Positions 26,801-36,298 are shown, numbered from the stretch's first letter. The stretch: 64,000 nucleotides of DNA from Thermoanaerobaculum sp. (GCA_021154885.1 JAJKHS010000081.1:21726-85725); one strand, 5' to 3'. Notes: a model not told the origin generated them from the sequence alone. Numbers and translations are program-made.

Positions 26801-27718
26801 ATGGCGCGAGCGATCTGGAAAGGGAGCATCAGCTTCGGTCTCGTCAACATCCCCGTGGGCCTTTACTCGGCCGAGACGCGGGACGACATCAGCTTCAAGC
26901 TGCTGGACCGGAAAACGAAGTCTCCCATCCACTACAAGCGGGTGAGTGAGGAGAGCAGCAAGGAGGTCCCCTGGGAGGAGACCGTCCGCGGCTACGAGTA
27001 CGAGAAGGGGAAGTACGTCGTGCTCTCCGACGAGGACCTGAAGCGGGCGGCGCCCGAGGCCACGCAGACGATCGACATCGTGAATTTCGTCGACCTGGAG
27101 GATATCGACCCCCTCTACTTCGACAAGCCCTATTTCCTCGCCTCCGACGCCAAGGGCGCCAAGGCCTACGCCCTGCTGCGCGAGACCCTGCGCCGGACGG
27201 GCAAGGTGGGGATCGCCAAGGTGGTGATCCGCACCCGCCAGTACCTGGCCGCGGTGGTCGCCCGGGGCGAGGCGGAGGTCCTCACCCTGGAGCTGATGCG
27301 CTACGCTCACGAGTTGCGCGACCCGTCGGAACTGGACGTTCCCCGCGGCAAGGCCGGGGTCTCCGAGAAGGAGTTGGAGATGGCCCGGCGCCTGGTCGAG
27401 GGCATGGTGGAGGCCTGGGACCCCGACGAGTACAAGGACGACTATCGGGACGACCTCATGAAGATGATCGAGGAGCGGGTGGAGGCCGGCGAGCTCGAAG
27501 GCTCGACCGCGCCCGCTCCCAAGCCGGAAAAGGCCCGAGGCCAGGTGGTGGACCTCATGGCTCTCCTGAAGCGCAGCCTCGACGAGGAGCCCGCCAGGAA
27601 GCCGGCCAAGAAGGCCCCGGCCCGTAAGACGGCGGCCAAGCCGGCCCGGAAACCGGCGGCGCGCAAGCCGGCCAAGAAGGCCGCCGCTGCCGGCAAGCAC
27701 AAGCGCAAGAGCGCCTGA
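26801..27718 (+). CDS. ku: Bacterial Ku, non-homologous end-joining protein
   Basis: 305 residues. It begins MARAIWKGSISFGLVNIPVG, as bacterial Ku proteins do, and continues with the ring-forming core (FKLLDRKTKSPIHYKRV, EETVRGYEYEKGKYVVLSDE). The C terminus after about residue 255 is a long Lys/Ala/Pro tail (KKAPARKTAAKPARKPAAR), which in other Ku proteins binds DNA and helps threading. Ku binds double-strand ends and recruits LigD, whose gene starts 12 bp downstream. Confidence 0.97.
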   Translation: MARAIWKGSISFGLVNIPVGLYSAETRDDISFKLLDRKTKSPIHYKRVSEESSKEVPWEETVRGYEYEKGKYVVLSDEDLKRAAPEATQTIDIVNFVDLEDIDPLYFDKPYFLASDAKGAKAYALLRETLRRTGKVGIAKVVIRTRQYLAAVVARGEAEVLTLELMRYAHELRDPSELDVPRGKAGVSEKELEMARRLVEGMVEAWDPDEYKDDYRDDLMKMIEERVEAGELEGSTAPAPKPEKARGQVVDLMALLKRSLDEEPARKPAKKAPARKTAAKPARKPAARKPAKKAAAAGKHKRKSA

Positions 27719-27730
27719 GGCAAAACCGCC

Positions 27731-30523
27731 ATGGCCCTCGAAGAGTACCGGCGCAAGCGCGACTTCAAGGCCACTCCCGAGCCCGCGGGCAAGGTGGCCC
27801 CCAGGAAGGGGAAAGCCAAGGGGAAAACCAAGGCGCAGTCCTTCGTCATCCAGAAGCACGCCGCCAGCCGCCTGCACTACGACTTCCGGCTGGAGATGGA
27901 AGGGGTGCTGCGGAGCTGGGCCGTGCCCAAGGGGCCGAGCCTCGATCCTGGCGAGAAGCGCCTCGCCGTCCACGTCGAGGACCACCCCCTGGACTACGGC
28001 GGCTTCGAGGGAATCATCCCCAAGGGCCAGTACGGCGGCGGCACGGTGCTGCTCTGGGACCGCGGCACCTGGACCCCCGAGGAAGAGGGCGATCCGGTCG
28101 CGGCCTATCGCAAGGGGAAGCTCAAGTTCCGCCTCGACGGCGAGAAGCTCCAGGGCGGCTGGACCCTGGTGCGCATGCATGGCCGCCAGGGCGGCGACAA
28201 CGGCGAGAACTGGCTCCTGATCAAGGAGAACGACGACACGGCCCGGCCCGGCAGCGGCGACGCTATCGTCCAGGAGCGGCCGGAGAGCGTCGAATCCGGC
28301 CACGGCCTGGAGGAGATCGCGGCCGACCCTGACCGGGTCTGGCAGTCGAATCGAGCGGAGAGCGCCGGAGACGATTTCAAGACCAAGATCGCGGCCAAGG
28401 CGATGAAGAAGGTTTCGGGTAGGGGCGGGTCTGGACGGACGGGAGGGGGCTCGACCCGCCCTGCGGAGGCCCTCGATCCCGCGTCGATCCCCGGCGCCCG
28501 CAAGGCGAAGATGCCGGCGCTGATCGAGCCTGAGCTCGCGACCCTGGTGGACGAGGTCCCGCGCGGCGAGGAGTGGATCCACGAGATCAAGTACGACGGC
28601 TACCGCGCCCTCTGCCATCTGAAGGATGGCGAGGCGCGGCTCATCACCCGCACCGGCAAGGACTGGACGGACCGCTTCGAGCCTGTGGCCGGGGAGGCGG
28701 CGACGCTCCCCACCGGCGCGGCGGTGCTCGACGGCGAGGTGGTCGTCCTCGAAGCGGACGGCACCAGCAGTTTCCAGGCGCTCCAGAACGCGCTGTCGGA
28801 GAACCGCGGCAAGGACCTCGTCTACTTCGTCTTCGATCTCCTCCATCTCGACGGCTACGACCTGCGCCCCGCCGCCCTCGAAGCGCGCAAGCAGGCGCTC
28901 GGCGGCCTCCTCGCGGGCCGGGCAGGCGCCGTGCGCTTCGGCGACCACGTCCGCGGCGGCGGCGAGGGCTTCTACCGCCAGGCCTGCGACTTCGCCCTGG
29001 AGGGGATCGTCTCCAAGCGGGCCGACCTCCCTTACCGCGCCGGCCGCAGCAAGGACTGGCTGAAGGTGAAGTGCCTGAAGCGCCAGGAATTCGTGATCGT
29101 GGGCTTCACCGATCCCGAGGGCTCCCGGGTGGGCTTGGGCGCCCTGCTGCTCGCCGTCAACGAGGGGGGGGAGCTGGTCTTCGCCGGCAAGGTGGGCACC
29201 GGCTTCACCGACCGCACCCTCCTCGATTTGAGGCGGCGGCTGGACAAGATCACCGTCGACAAACCAGCCTTCAGGAACGCCCCGCGCGGGGCCGAGGCGC
29301 GGCGCAGCCACTGGGTGAAGCCGCAGCTCGTGGGCGAGGTGGCCTTCACCGAGTGGACGCGCGAGGGCATCCTGCGCCATCCTACGTTCCAGGGGCTGCG
29401 CGAGGACAAAAAGCCGGCGGACGTCGTGCGCGAGCGCCCCCAGGAGCTGCCGCCAGAGGCCGCGGCGCCTAAATCGGCGAAGACTCCGGCGAAAGCGCCG
29501 GCGAAACGCCCGGCGGCGAGAAAGAAGGGCAGCGCCGTGAAAGCGAAGAAAGGCCCCAAGCCCCCCGTCCGGCCCGCGCCCGAGGAGGCCGAGGTGGCTC
29601 CCCAGGGGCGAAGCCGCAAGAAAGAGATATTGATCGCCGGGGTCCGCTTCTCCAACCCCGGGAAGGTCCTCTACCCCGAGCAGGGAGTGACCAAGCGCGA
29701 CCTCGCCGTCTATTACAGCCGGATCGCGGACTGGGTCCTCCCTCACCTCGCCAACCGTCCCCTCACCCTGGTGCGCTGTCCCGAGGGGCAGGCCAAGCAG
29801 TGTTTCTACCAGAAGCACGTCAACGAGAACTTCCCGGAGTCGGTCTACCGGGTGGACGTCGAAGAGGGCGGCAAGAACCAGCCCTACGGTGCCGTGGACT
29901 CGCTCGAAGGGCTCCTCTCCCTGGTGCAGATGGGCGTCCTCGAGCTCCACGTCTGGGGCTCCCACCGCGACCGGATCGAGCAGCCCGACTACGTGGTCTT
30001 CGACTTCGACCCCGACGAGGGACTCGCCTGGGAGCGGGTGGTCGAAGGGGCCGTCACCGTGCGCGACTTCCTCACGGACCTCGGCCTGCGGACCTTCCTC
30101 AAGACCACCGGTGGCAAGGGACTCCACGTCGTGCTCCCCCTCACCCGCCGCGCCGAGTGGGGCTGGGACGAGGTCAAGGCCTTCACCAAGGCGGTGACCG
30201 AAACGGTCGTGGCCGCCGAGCCGGCGAAGTACACCTCCAAGCTCCCCAAGGTCGACCGCAAGGGGAAGGTGTTCATCGACTACCTGCGCAACGGCCGCGG
30301 CGCCACCTCCATCGCCCCCTTCTCCACCCGCGCCCGGCCCGGCGCGCCCGTCTCCACCCCTCTCTTCTGGGAAGAGCTGGAGACCGATGTGAAGGCCAAC
30401 ACCTGGACCGTGCAGAATCTCCCCGGCCGCCTCGAAGCCCTCCCGGCCGACCCCTGGGAGGACTTCGGCAAGGTCCGCCAGTCGATCACCGCGGCGATGA
30501 AGAAAGCCGTGGGGATGAAGTAG
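27731..30523 (+). CDS. ligD: Multifunctional DNA ligase D
   Basis: 930 residues with all three activities in the order phosphoesterase, ligase, polymerase. Residues about 40-160 are the 3'-phosphoesterase (HAASRLHYDFRLEMEGVLRS, HPLDYGGFEGIIPKGQYGGG). Residues about 255-560 are the ATP-dependent ligase (catalytic Lys in EIKYDGYRAL, DGEVVVLE, EGIVSKRADLPY, KDWLKVKC). A Lys/Ala/Pro linker (about 575-625) leads to the primase-polymerase (PGKVLYPEQGVTKRDLAVYY, DFDPDEGLAWE, GGKGLHVVLPL). It trims, fills and seals ends held by Ku. The order matches the Pseudomonas enzyme rather than the mycobacterial one. Confidence 0.97.
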   Translation: MALEEYRRKRDFKATPEPAGKVAPRKGKAKGKTKAQSFVIQKHAASRLHYDFRLEMEGVLRSWAVPKGPSLDPGEKRLAVHVEDHPLDYGGFEGIIPKGQYGGGTVLLWDRGTWTPEEEGDPVAAYRKGKLKFRLDGEKLQGGWTLVRMHGRQGGDNGENWLLIKENDDTARPGSGDAIVQERPESVESGHGLEEIAADPDRVWQSNRAESAGDDFKTKIAAKAMKKVSGRGGSGRTGGGSTRPAEALDPASIPGARKAKMPALIEPELATLVDEVPRGEEWIHEIKYDGYRALCHLKDGEARLITRTGKDWTDRFEPVAGEAATLPTGAAVLDGEVVVLEADGTSSFQALQNALSENRGKDLVYFVFDLLHLDGYDLRPAALEARKQALGGLLAGRAGAVRFGDHVRGGGEGFYRQACDFALEGIVSKRADLPYRAGRSKDWLKVKCLKRQEFVIVGFTDPEGSRVGLGALLLAVNEGGELVFAGKVGTGFTDRTLLDLRRRLDKITVDKPAFRNAPRGAEARRSHWVKPQLVGEVAFTEWTREGILRHPTFQGLREDKKPADVVRERPQELPPEAAAPKSAKTPAKAPAKRPAARKKGSAVKAKKGPKPPVRPAPEEAEVAPQGRSRKKEILIAGVRFSNPGKVLYPEQGVTKRDLAVYYSRIADWVLPHLANRPLTLVRCPEGQAKQCFYQKHVNENFPESVYRVDVEEGGKNQPYGAVDSLEGLLSLVQMGVLELHVWGSHRDRIEQPDYVVFDFDPDEGLAWERVVEGAVTVRDFLTDLGLRTFLKTTGGKGLHVVLPLTRRAEWGWDEVKAFTKAVTETVVAAEPAKYTSKLPKVDRKGKVFIDYLRNGRGATSIAPFSTRARPGAPVSTPLFWEELETDVKANTWTVQNLPGRLEALPADPWEDFGKVRQSITAAMKKAVGMK

Positions 30524-30531
30524 GATTACCC

Positions 30532-32304
30532 ATGAAGCCGACGTATGGAATCCGGGCCTCGGCCCTGGCGGCACTGGCGGCGGTCGCCGCCCTCGCCTTG
30601 GCGGCCGGTTGTACCCGCAAGCCCGGACAGCACCAGCGCGAGCCCCTGCCCCCCCAGGTGAGCCAGCTCCTGCGCGAGACGGTGCAGAACCGAGCCCTCC
30701 CCGCGACTTTCAAAGACCAGAAGGAGCTCCAGCGGACGTGGAAGGACCTCCAGAGCTTCTACGACAAGCGCGGCTACCGGCCCGCGTGGTCTGACCGCCG
30801 GGGCCCGCGCCCTCAGGCAATGGAGCTGATCCAGGCCATCCCGCCGCTCGCCGCCGACGGCCTCGACCTCCGGCGCTACCCCGCGGACCGCCTCGCCGCC
30901 CTGGTCCGGGAGGTGCGGACGGCGAAGTCCTTCGACGATCCCCAGGCCCAGCGCCGGCTGGTGGACCTCGACGTGGAGCTGACCTACACCTGCCTCTCGC
31001 TGGCGGCCCACCTGGCGACCGGCCGGCTGCAGCCCGAGACGCTGCGCGTCGACTGGTACACCCGGCGGCGCAATGTCGACCTCGAGTCCCGGCTGGACCA
31101 GGCGCTGACGGCGGACAGCCCCGGGGAGATCGTGAAGATCCTCCGGAGCCTCGCTCCTCCCTACGCCGACTACCAGCGCCTGGCCCAGGCCCTGACAGGC
31201 TATCGGGGGATCGCCGCCCGCGGCGGGTGGGGCGAGGTGCCCCCCGGGCCCGTCCTCAAGACCGGCGACCACGGTCCCCGGGTGGCGGCCCTGCGCTCCC
31301 GCCTCACCGCCTCAGGCGACCTGGCTGCGCCGGCTACGCCCGCCAAAGCCGGCCCCGCCCCGGACGCCTACGACGACGCCGTCGCGGCCGGCGTCTCGCA
31401 TTTCCAGCGCCGCCACGGCCTGGAGGCGACGGGCCAGATGGACGCGGACACCCTGGCGGCGCTCAACGTCCCCGTCGCGGAGCGCATCCGCCAGCTCCAG
31501 GTCAACCTGGAGCGCTGGCGCTGGATGCCGGCCTCGCTGGGCGACCGCTACATCCTGGTCAACGTCCCCGAGTTCCGCCTCGACGTGGTGGACGGCGGCC
31601 AGACCCCGCTGTCCATGCGGGTGATCGTGGGTAAGACCCAGAGCCGCACCCCGGCGTTCAGCGACCGGATGACCTTCATCGAGCTGAACCCCTCCTGGAG
31701 CCTGCCGGACGACATCGTCGCCAAGGAGGTCGCCCCCAAGGCGGCCAGGAATCCGGGCTACCTGCGGAGCCACGACATGGAGCTGGTCAAGCGCTCCGGG
31801 GGCAAGGAGGAGGTGGTGGACCCCTCGGCGGTGGACCTCTCCCGGATCGGCCACGGCTCGCCGTACCACCTGCGCGAGAGGGCCGGGGAGGAGAACCCCC
31901 TGGGCAAGATCAAGTTCATGTTCCCCAACGAGTTTGACGTCTACCTCCACGACACGCCGACCCACCACCTCTTCGACAAAGCCGAGCGCGACTTCAGTCA
32001 CGGCTGCATCCGCCTGGAAAAGGCGATCGACCTGGCGACCTATCTCCTCAAGGACGACCCCCAGTGGACGCCGGAGGCGCTCCAGGCCGCCATCGACTCG
32101 GGCGAGCACCAGACCATCTCGCTCCACCGGCCGCTGCCCGTCCACATCCTCTACTGGACGGCCTGGGCGGATGCCGACGGTACGGTCGAATTCCGCAGGG
32201 ACATCTACGGCCACGACGCCGAGCTCGAGCAGGCGCTGGCCCAGGAGCCGCCCGTGTGGGTGGAGCCGGGGACGATGCGGGGGGACGTGCGGGCGGCGCG
32301 GTAG
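30532..32304 (+). CDS. L,D-transpeptidase (YcbB/LdtD-like), lipoprotein
   Basis: 590 residues from ATG 30532, 8 nt after ligD. The signal sequence ends in a lipobox-like ALAAGC. A peptidoglycan-binding region at about 245-325 (LKTGDHGPRVAALRSRL, GVSHFQRRHGLEATGQMDAD) precedes the YkuD catalytic domain (about 340-500). Its catalytic motif is HDTPTHHLF followed by SHGCIRLE, with the nucleophile Cys. These enzymes make 3-3 cross-links in peptidoglycan or attach proteins to it. A C-terminal extension follows the domain, as in YcbB. Confidence 0.9.
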   Translation: MKPTYGIRASALAALAAVAALALAAGCTRKPGQHQREPLPPQVSQLLRETVQNRALPATFKDQKELQRTWKDLQSFYDKRGYRPAWSDRRGPRPQAMELIQAIPPLAADGLDLRRYPADRLAALVREVRTAKSFDDPQAQRRLVDLDVELTYTCLSLAAHLATGRLQPETLRVDWYTRRRNVDLESRLDQALTADSPGEIVKILRSLAPPYADYQRLAQALTGYRGIAARGGWGEVPPGPVLKTGDHGPRVAALRSRLTASGDLAAPATPAKAGPAPDAYDDAVAAGVSHFQRRHGLEATGQMDADTLAALNVPVAERIRQLQVNLERWRWMPASLGDRYILVNVPEFRLDVVDGGQTPLSMRVIVGKTQSRTPAFSDRMTFIELNPSWSLPDDIVAKEVAPKAARNPGYLRSHDMELVKRSGGKEEVVDPSAVDLSRIGHGSPYHLRERAGEENPLGKIKFMFPNEFDVYLHDTPTHHLFDKAERDFSHGCIRLEKAIDLATYLLKDDPQWTPEALQAAIDSGEHQTISLHRPLPVHILYWTAWADADGTVEFRRDIYGHDAELEQALAQEPPVWVEPGTMRGDVRAAR

Positions 32305-32309
32305 GGGCT

Positions 32310-33233
32310 TTAATTTCGCGCCGGCTCCGGCCGCTCCACCTCGCGGGGGCCGCGCGAATCTACCCAGCTCTTCACCAGGGTGGCGAGGAGGATCACGCCG
32401 CCGCCAGCGAGCGATCCGGCCCCGGGCCGCTCGCCGTGGACCAGCCAGGCCCAGATGGGGTTGAGCACGGGCTCCAGCAGGAGGAGCAGCGACGCCTCGA
32501 AGGCCCGCACCTTCTCCAGGCCCCGGAGGAGGAAGAGGTAGGCGAAGGCGATCTGGAACACGCCCAGGTAGCCGAGGATGGCCCAGTCCATGGGCCGGCT
32601 GGAGCCCACGGGCAGCGCCAGGGGGAGGCACGCCAGGGCGGCGAAGACGTTACCCCAGAACGCCGCGGCCGGTCCCCACGATCCCCCCCCCTCGCCCGCC
32701 GTGCGCCCCAGGGCCCGCAGGCCCATGATGGTGAGCGCCCAGGTGACGCCCGAGACCAGGGACAGGATGTTCCCCAAGAGCGGATTCGGCGCGGTGGCCG
32801 AGACTGGGTCGAGCCCCACGAAGAACAGTCCCAGCCCCAGAGCCAGGACCACCATGTAGAGGACGTCCCGCGCTCGCACCGGCTCCCTGAGCAGCCAGGG
32901 AGAGAGGAGGAGCACGTAGAGGGGGGCCGTCGACTGGAGGTAGATCGCCCCCGCCGCGGTGGTGAGCTTGTTGGAGAGGACGAAGAGGATCAGGGTGCAG
33001 GCGTACGCCAGCCCCACCCCCAGCACGCGCAGGGTCGGCCGGCGCCGCACCTCCCGCAGCAGGACGAACAGGGAGAGGGCAGCGATGGCCGACCGGAGGC
33101 ACGCCACCTGCCACCCTGCCAGGTGCACCGCCTTGATCGCCGCCCCGCCCGACGAGAACAACGCCGCCGCCGCCAGCACCCTGAGGCGCGCGGAGAGGGG
33201 GGTGGGCTCGGGGCGGGTAGGAGGCGGGGGCAT
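32310..33233 (-). CDS. EamA/DMT-family transporter
   Basis: 307 residues from ATG 33233. Ten hydrophobic helices form two EamA repeats (LFSSGGAAIKAVHLAGWQVA; LLGNILSLVSGVTWALTIMG). A conserved LLEPVLNPIWAWLVHGERPG near the end is the typical second-repeat motif. Members export or import small metabolites such as amino acids. The substrate is unknown. It converges on the L,D-transpeptidase gene with 5 bp between. Confidence 0.88.
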   Translation of the reverse strand: MPPPPTRPEPTPLSARLRVLAAAALFSSGGAAIKAVHLAGWQVACLRSAIAALSLFVLLREVRRRPTLRVLGVGLAYACTLILFVLSNKLTTAAGAIYLQSTAPLYVLLLSPWLLREPVRARDVLYMVVLALGLGLFFVGLDPVSATAPNPLLGNILSLVSGVTWALTIMGLRALGRTAGEGGGSWGPAAAFWGNVFAALACLPLALPVGSSRPMDWAILGYLGVFQIAFAYLFLLRGLEKVRAFEASLLLLLEPVLNPIWAWLVHGERPGAGSLAGGGVILLATLVKSWVDSRGPREVERPEPARN

Positions 33234-33256
33234 GGTGACGGGGGATCTTATCTTCC

Positions 33257-33346
33257 CCTGGGACCGCCGGCGTCCCGCCGGCAACTAACTCCGCTTCTTT
33301 TTTAGAAACAGAAGTTAGCAGCCGGCGGGACGCCGGCGGTCCCAGG
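33257..33346. repeat. Perfect 26-bp inverted repeat around a 38-nt centre
   Basis: The left arm (33257-33282, starting CCTGGGACCGCCGG) and right arm (33321-33346, ending CCGGCGGTCCCAGG) are exact complements. The centre extends the pairing imperfectly (CTAACT...AGTTAG) around a T-run. It is a strong hairpin or small non-autonomous palindromic element lying between divergent promoters. Confidence 0.85.
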
Positions 33347-33433
33347 GAGGGCGCACAGGGAGGCCAGCCTTGCCCTCGTCACACTCCTGAGCTAGCCTGT
33401 CAGCTCGACCAGGGAAAGGACCCGACCGCCGAG

Positions 33434-34762
33434 ATGCCCGAGCCGCTGCGCAAAATCTTCGTCCTCGACACCTCCGTCGTCCTGTACGATTTCAACGCCC
33501 TCCAGAACTTCCAGGAGCACGACGTCGCGATCCCCATCACCGTGCTGGAGGAGCTGGACCAGTTCAAGAAGGGCAACTCCGTCCTCAACCTCCAGGCCCG
33601 CGAGTTCATCCGCCAGCTCGACAAGCTGTCGAGCCACAACATGCTCCACGAGTGGATCCCCCTCGACGGCCCCGCCCGCGGCAAGTTCCGGGTGGTCACC
33701 GAAGAAGGCACCAAGGTCGACGCCGGCGAGGTCTTCGGCTCCCGCAAGGCCGACCACCGGATCCTCAACGCCGCCCTCACCCTCACCCAGGCCCATCCGG
33801 ACCGCCGGATCATCCTGGTCAGCAAGGACGTCAACCTCCGCCTCAAGGCGCGCGCCCTCAACCTCCCGGCCGAAGACTACGAGACGGTCAAGATCAAGGA
33901 CCTCGACCATCTCCCCAAGGGAAAGAACGAGGTCGAGATCGCCGACGGCACCACCATCGACCGCCTCTACCAGGACGAGTGGTTGCCGGTCGAGGCGGTG
34001 CTGAACAGCCGGCCGCCAGGCAATCAATACTTCATCCTGCGCAGCGGCTCGAAGTCGGCCCTGGCCTACTACAATCCCCGCACCGACCGCATCGAGCGCG
34101 TGGTCAAGCCCATCGCCTACGGCATCTCGCCGCGCAACGCCGAGCAGACTTTCGCCCTGCACGCCGTGCTGAACCTCGACGTGCCGCTGGTCAGCCTCTC
34201 CGGCGCCGCGGGCACCGGCAAGACCCTGCTGGCGCTCGCCGGCTCGCTGGAGCAGCGGCGGCACTTCCGGCAGATCTACCTCGCCCGGCCCATCGTCCCC
34301 CTCTCCAACCGCGACATCGGCTTCCTGCCGGGGGACGTCAATTCGAAGATCAACCCCTTCATGCAGCCGCTGTGGGACAACCTGGGGATCATCAAGAACC
34401 AGTTCGACGAGAAGGAGCGGGAGTACAAGAAGGTGGACGAGATGGTGGAGACCGAGAAGCTCCACATCGTCCCCCTGGCCTACATCCGCGGACGCAGCCT
34501 GTCGAACGTCATCTTCATCGTCGACGAGGCTCAGAACCTCACGCCCCACGAGGTCAAGACCATCATCACCCGCGCCGGCGAGCGCACCAAGATCGTCCTC
34601 ACCGGCGACATCTTCCAGATCGACACCCCCTATCTCGACGCCCACAGCAACGGCCTCTCCTACCTGATCGACCGCCTCCGCGGCAATCCGCTCTATGCCC
34701 ACGTCAACCTGGAGAAAGGCGAGCGGTCCGCGCTGGCGAACCTGGCGAGCACGATGCTGTAG
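33434..34762 (+). CDS. phoH: PhoH-family ATPase with N-terminal PIN domain
   Basis: 442 residues. Residues 1-140 are a PIN ribonuclease domain (VLDTSVVLYDFNALQNF; TVLEELDQFKKG; RKADHRILNAALTLTQ; ILVSKDVNLRLKA) with its acidic residues present. Residues about 235-435 are the PhoH ATPase (Walker A SGAAGTGKTLLAL; Walker B FIVDEAQNLTPHEVK; TGDIFQID). PIN-PhoH fusions couple RNA cleavage to helicase activity and are widespread. This is the classical full-length form (PhoH2/YlaK type). Confidence 0.95.
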   Translation: MPEPLRKIFVLDTSVVLYDFNALQNFQEHDVAIPITVLEELDQFKKGNSVLNLQAREFIRQLDKLSSHNMLHEWIPLDGPARGKFRVVTEEGTKVDAGEVFGSRKADHRILNAALTLTQAHPDRRIILVSKDVNLRLKARALNLPAEDYETVKIKDLDHLPKGKNEVEIADGTTIDRLYQDEWLPVEAVLNSRPPGNQYFILRSGSKSALAYYNPRTDRIERVVKPIAYGISPRNAEQTFALHAVLNLDVPLVSLSGAAGTGKTLLALAGSLEQRRHFRQIYLARPIVPLSNRDIGFLPGDVNSKINPFMQPLWDNLGIIKNQFDEKEREYKKVDEMVETEKLHIVPLAYIRGRSLSNVIFIVDEAQNLTPHEVKTIITRAGERTKIVLTGDIFQIDTPYLDAHSNGLSYLIDRLRGNPLYAHVNLEKGERSALANLASTML

Positions 34763-34791
34763 GGGAGGCGGGCGGGCCGCGGCGGCTCGGG

Positions 34792-35793
34792 TCAGACGTG
34801 GTTGAGCAGCACCAGCTCGTGAGGGTGGGGCTCGAGGTACACCTGATCGCGGAGGCACTCGACCTCCTGCCGCCGGACGTGGTGGCGGATCAGGGTCATG
34901 GGGGCGACGAGGGGCGCGAGGCCCAGGCGGTAGCGCTCGATCGTCGCCACCAGCTCGGCGCGGTCCCCGCGGTCGAGGCGGTCCGAGATGAACCCCAGGA
35001 GGTGATGGAGAACGTTGGTGTGGCCGCGTCGCGAGGCGGGGCGGCTCAGAGTCGCGGTCAGCCCCGCCAGGTAGCTGTCCGTCAGCTCCTGCACGGAGTC
35101 GCTCCGGCCGGCGTCGCCCAGCAGCCTCCCCAGACGGCGCAGGGCGGACGGGTTGCGGGCCATGAGCAGGAGCTCGTGGCGCTCGTGGTAGCGCATCAGG
35201 GCGGCCCGGGTCCAGCCTGCCCTTCCCCCCTCCTGCCAGCGGTGATGGGCGAAGACGCGGGTGACGAAGCTCTCGCGCAGCCGCGGATCGTTGAGCCGCC
35301 CCTCCTCCTCGACAGGCAGGTGGGGCAGGCGGGCGAGGAGCGCCTGGGCGAAGATCCCGCGGCCGTCCTTCGCCGACGCGCCGGCGCCCCCCGCGGGAGG
35401 ATAGACCTTGACCCGCTCCAGGCCGCAGGACGGCGAATCCTTCTTGAGGACGTAGCCGTCGAGGCTCAAGGTCGCCAGGGCCTCCACCCGGCCCCGGGAG
35501 AAGTTGCGCATGACGTCCGTGAGGTCGGCCCCGGTGCTCGGCATCCGCAGCCGCACGCCGCCGCCGATCCGCTCCAGGCGGATGGCCGGCCGCGGCGTGC
35601 CCATCCCCAGCTCCACCTCGGGGCAGACCGGCACCCATTCCACGAACGGGCCGAAGGTATCGACGAGGAAGTCGTCGCGCTTGTGGCCGCCGTTGTAGCG
35701 CACCTCCTGGCCAAGAAGGCAGGCGGAGATGCCGATCCGCACCTTCGGCGGAGCGGCGTGGCGCGGTTCGGACTTGGAATTCTCTGGGTGCAT
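34792..35793 (-). CDS. DUF523-DUF1722 protein (YbgA/YbbK-like)
   Basis: 333 residues from ATG 35793. The N-terminal DUF523 domain (about 15-165) has its conserved motifs: GISACLLGQEVRYNGGHKRD, VPVCPEVELGMGTPR and KKDSPSCGLERVKVY, with cysteines at the same places as in other members. The C-terminal DUF1722 domain (about 180-330) has ALMRYHERHELLLMARNP and APMTLIRHHVRR. Recent work on the domains suggests a link to sulfur chemistry in tRNA modification, but I make no firm functional claim. Confidence 0.88.
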   Translation of the reverse strand: MHPENSKSEPRHAAPPKVRIGISACLLGQEVRYNGGHKRDDFLVDTFGPFVEWVPVCPEVELGMGTPRPAIRLERIGGGVRLRMPSTGADLTDVMRNFSRGRVEALATLSLDGYVLKKDSPSCGLERVKVYPPAGGAGASAKDGRGIFAQALLARLPHLPVEEEGRLNDPRLRESFVTRVFAHHRWQEGGRAGWTRAALMRYHERHELLLMARNPSALRRLGRLLGDAGRSDSVQELTDSYLAGLTATLSRPASRRGHTNVLHHLLGFISDRLDRGDRAELVATIERYRLGLAPLVAPMTLIRHHVRRQEVECLRDQVYLEPHPHELVLLNHV

Positions 35794-35902
35794 CCTCGAA
35801 AGCGTCCCTGAAGCGTTCGGCTTCGGTTCTGGTGCTGCAATGCGCGGACCAGCGTACAATCTTCATCGGCCGGCGCTCCGCCGGGTTCGAGGAGACAGAC
35901 CG

Positions 35903-36214
35903 ATGCATCCCTTCATCGCAAGCCGGAAGAGCGACCTCGAGGCTCTCTGCCGGCGCTTCGGCGTCCACAGGCTGGAGATCTTCGGATCAGCGGCTGGCGG
36001 CGAGCGCTTCGACGTCTCCCGGAGCGATCTCGACTTCCTCGTCGACTTCGCTCCCGCCTCGCCTGGGGAACTGGCGGATCGCTACTTCGGGCTGCTGGAG
36101 GCGCTGGAGACTCTCTTCGGGCGGTCCATTGACCTAGTGATGACGGCAGCCATCAGGAATCCCTACTTCCTCCAGGGCATCCAGCCGTCGCGAGAGCTCC
36201 TGTACGCAGCTTGA
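35903..36214 (+). CDS. MNT-type nucleotidyltransferase (antitoxin of a HEPN/MNT pair)
   Basis: 103 residues; CGAGGAGAC precedes ATG 35903. The catalytic pattern is IFGSAAGGERFDVSRSDLDF, the GS-x-A-G...SDxD signature of minimal nucleotidyltransferases, followed by LVDF. In intact HEPN/MNT modules this protein AMPylates and silences the HEPN ribonuclease encoded just downstream. Here the downstream gene has been cut to a stub, so the antitoxin is orphaned. Confidence 0.85.
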   Translation: MHPFIASRKSDLEALCRRFGVHRLEIFGSAAGGERFDVSRSDLDFLVDFAPASPGELADRYFGLLEALETLFGRSIDLVMTAAIRNPYFLQGIQPSRELLYAA

Positions 36215-36239
36215 AGCCCGGAAATATCTCTTCGACATC
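36207..36239 (+). pseudogene. HEPN (HepT-like) toxin stub
   Basis: Overlapping the end of the nucleotidyltransferase gene in another frame, codons 36207-36239 read QLEARKYLFDI, the typical N-terminal helix of DUF86/HepT HEPN toxins. The match stops abruptly (next residues WGIPPSPLR), and nothing further of the roughly 110-residue family follows. The overlap with the antitoxin end is the normal gene arrangement. Confidence 0.6.
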
Positions 36240-36298
36240 TGGGGAATTCCACCCTCCCCTCTGCGTTTACACTCTCGGTCCTTCCGGGAGAGGACGCC

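Noticed and set aside
29800..30531. N-terminal extension of the L,D-transpeptidase frame into ligD
   Set aside because: The signal peptide and lipobox define the start at 30532; the upstream part is out-of-frame LigD polymerase sequence.
24953..30574. An 1873-codon open frame on the minus strand opposite ku and ligD
   Set aside because: Only its last 303 codons (FdhD) are real. The rest is antisense to the well-identified Ku/LigD/PAP2 genes and is rich in Gly, Leu, Arg and Pro, the usual high-GC shadow.
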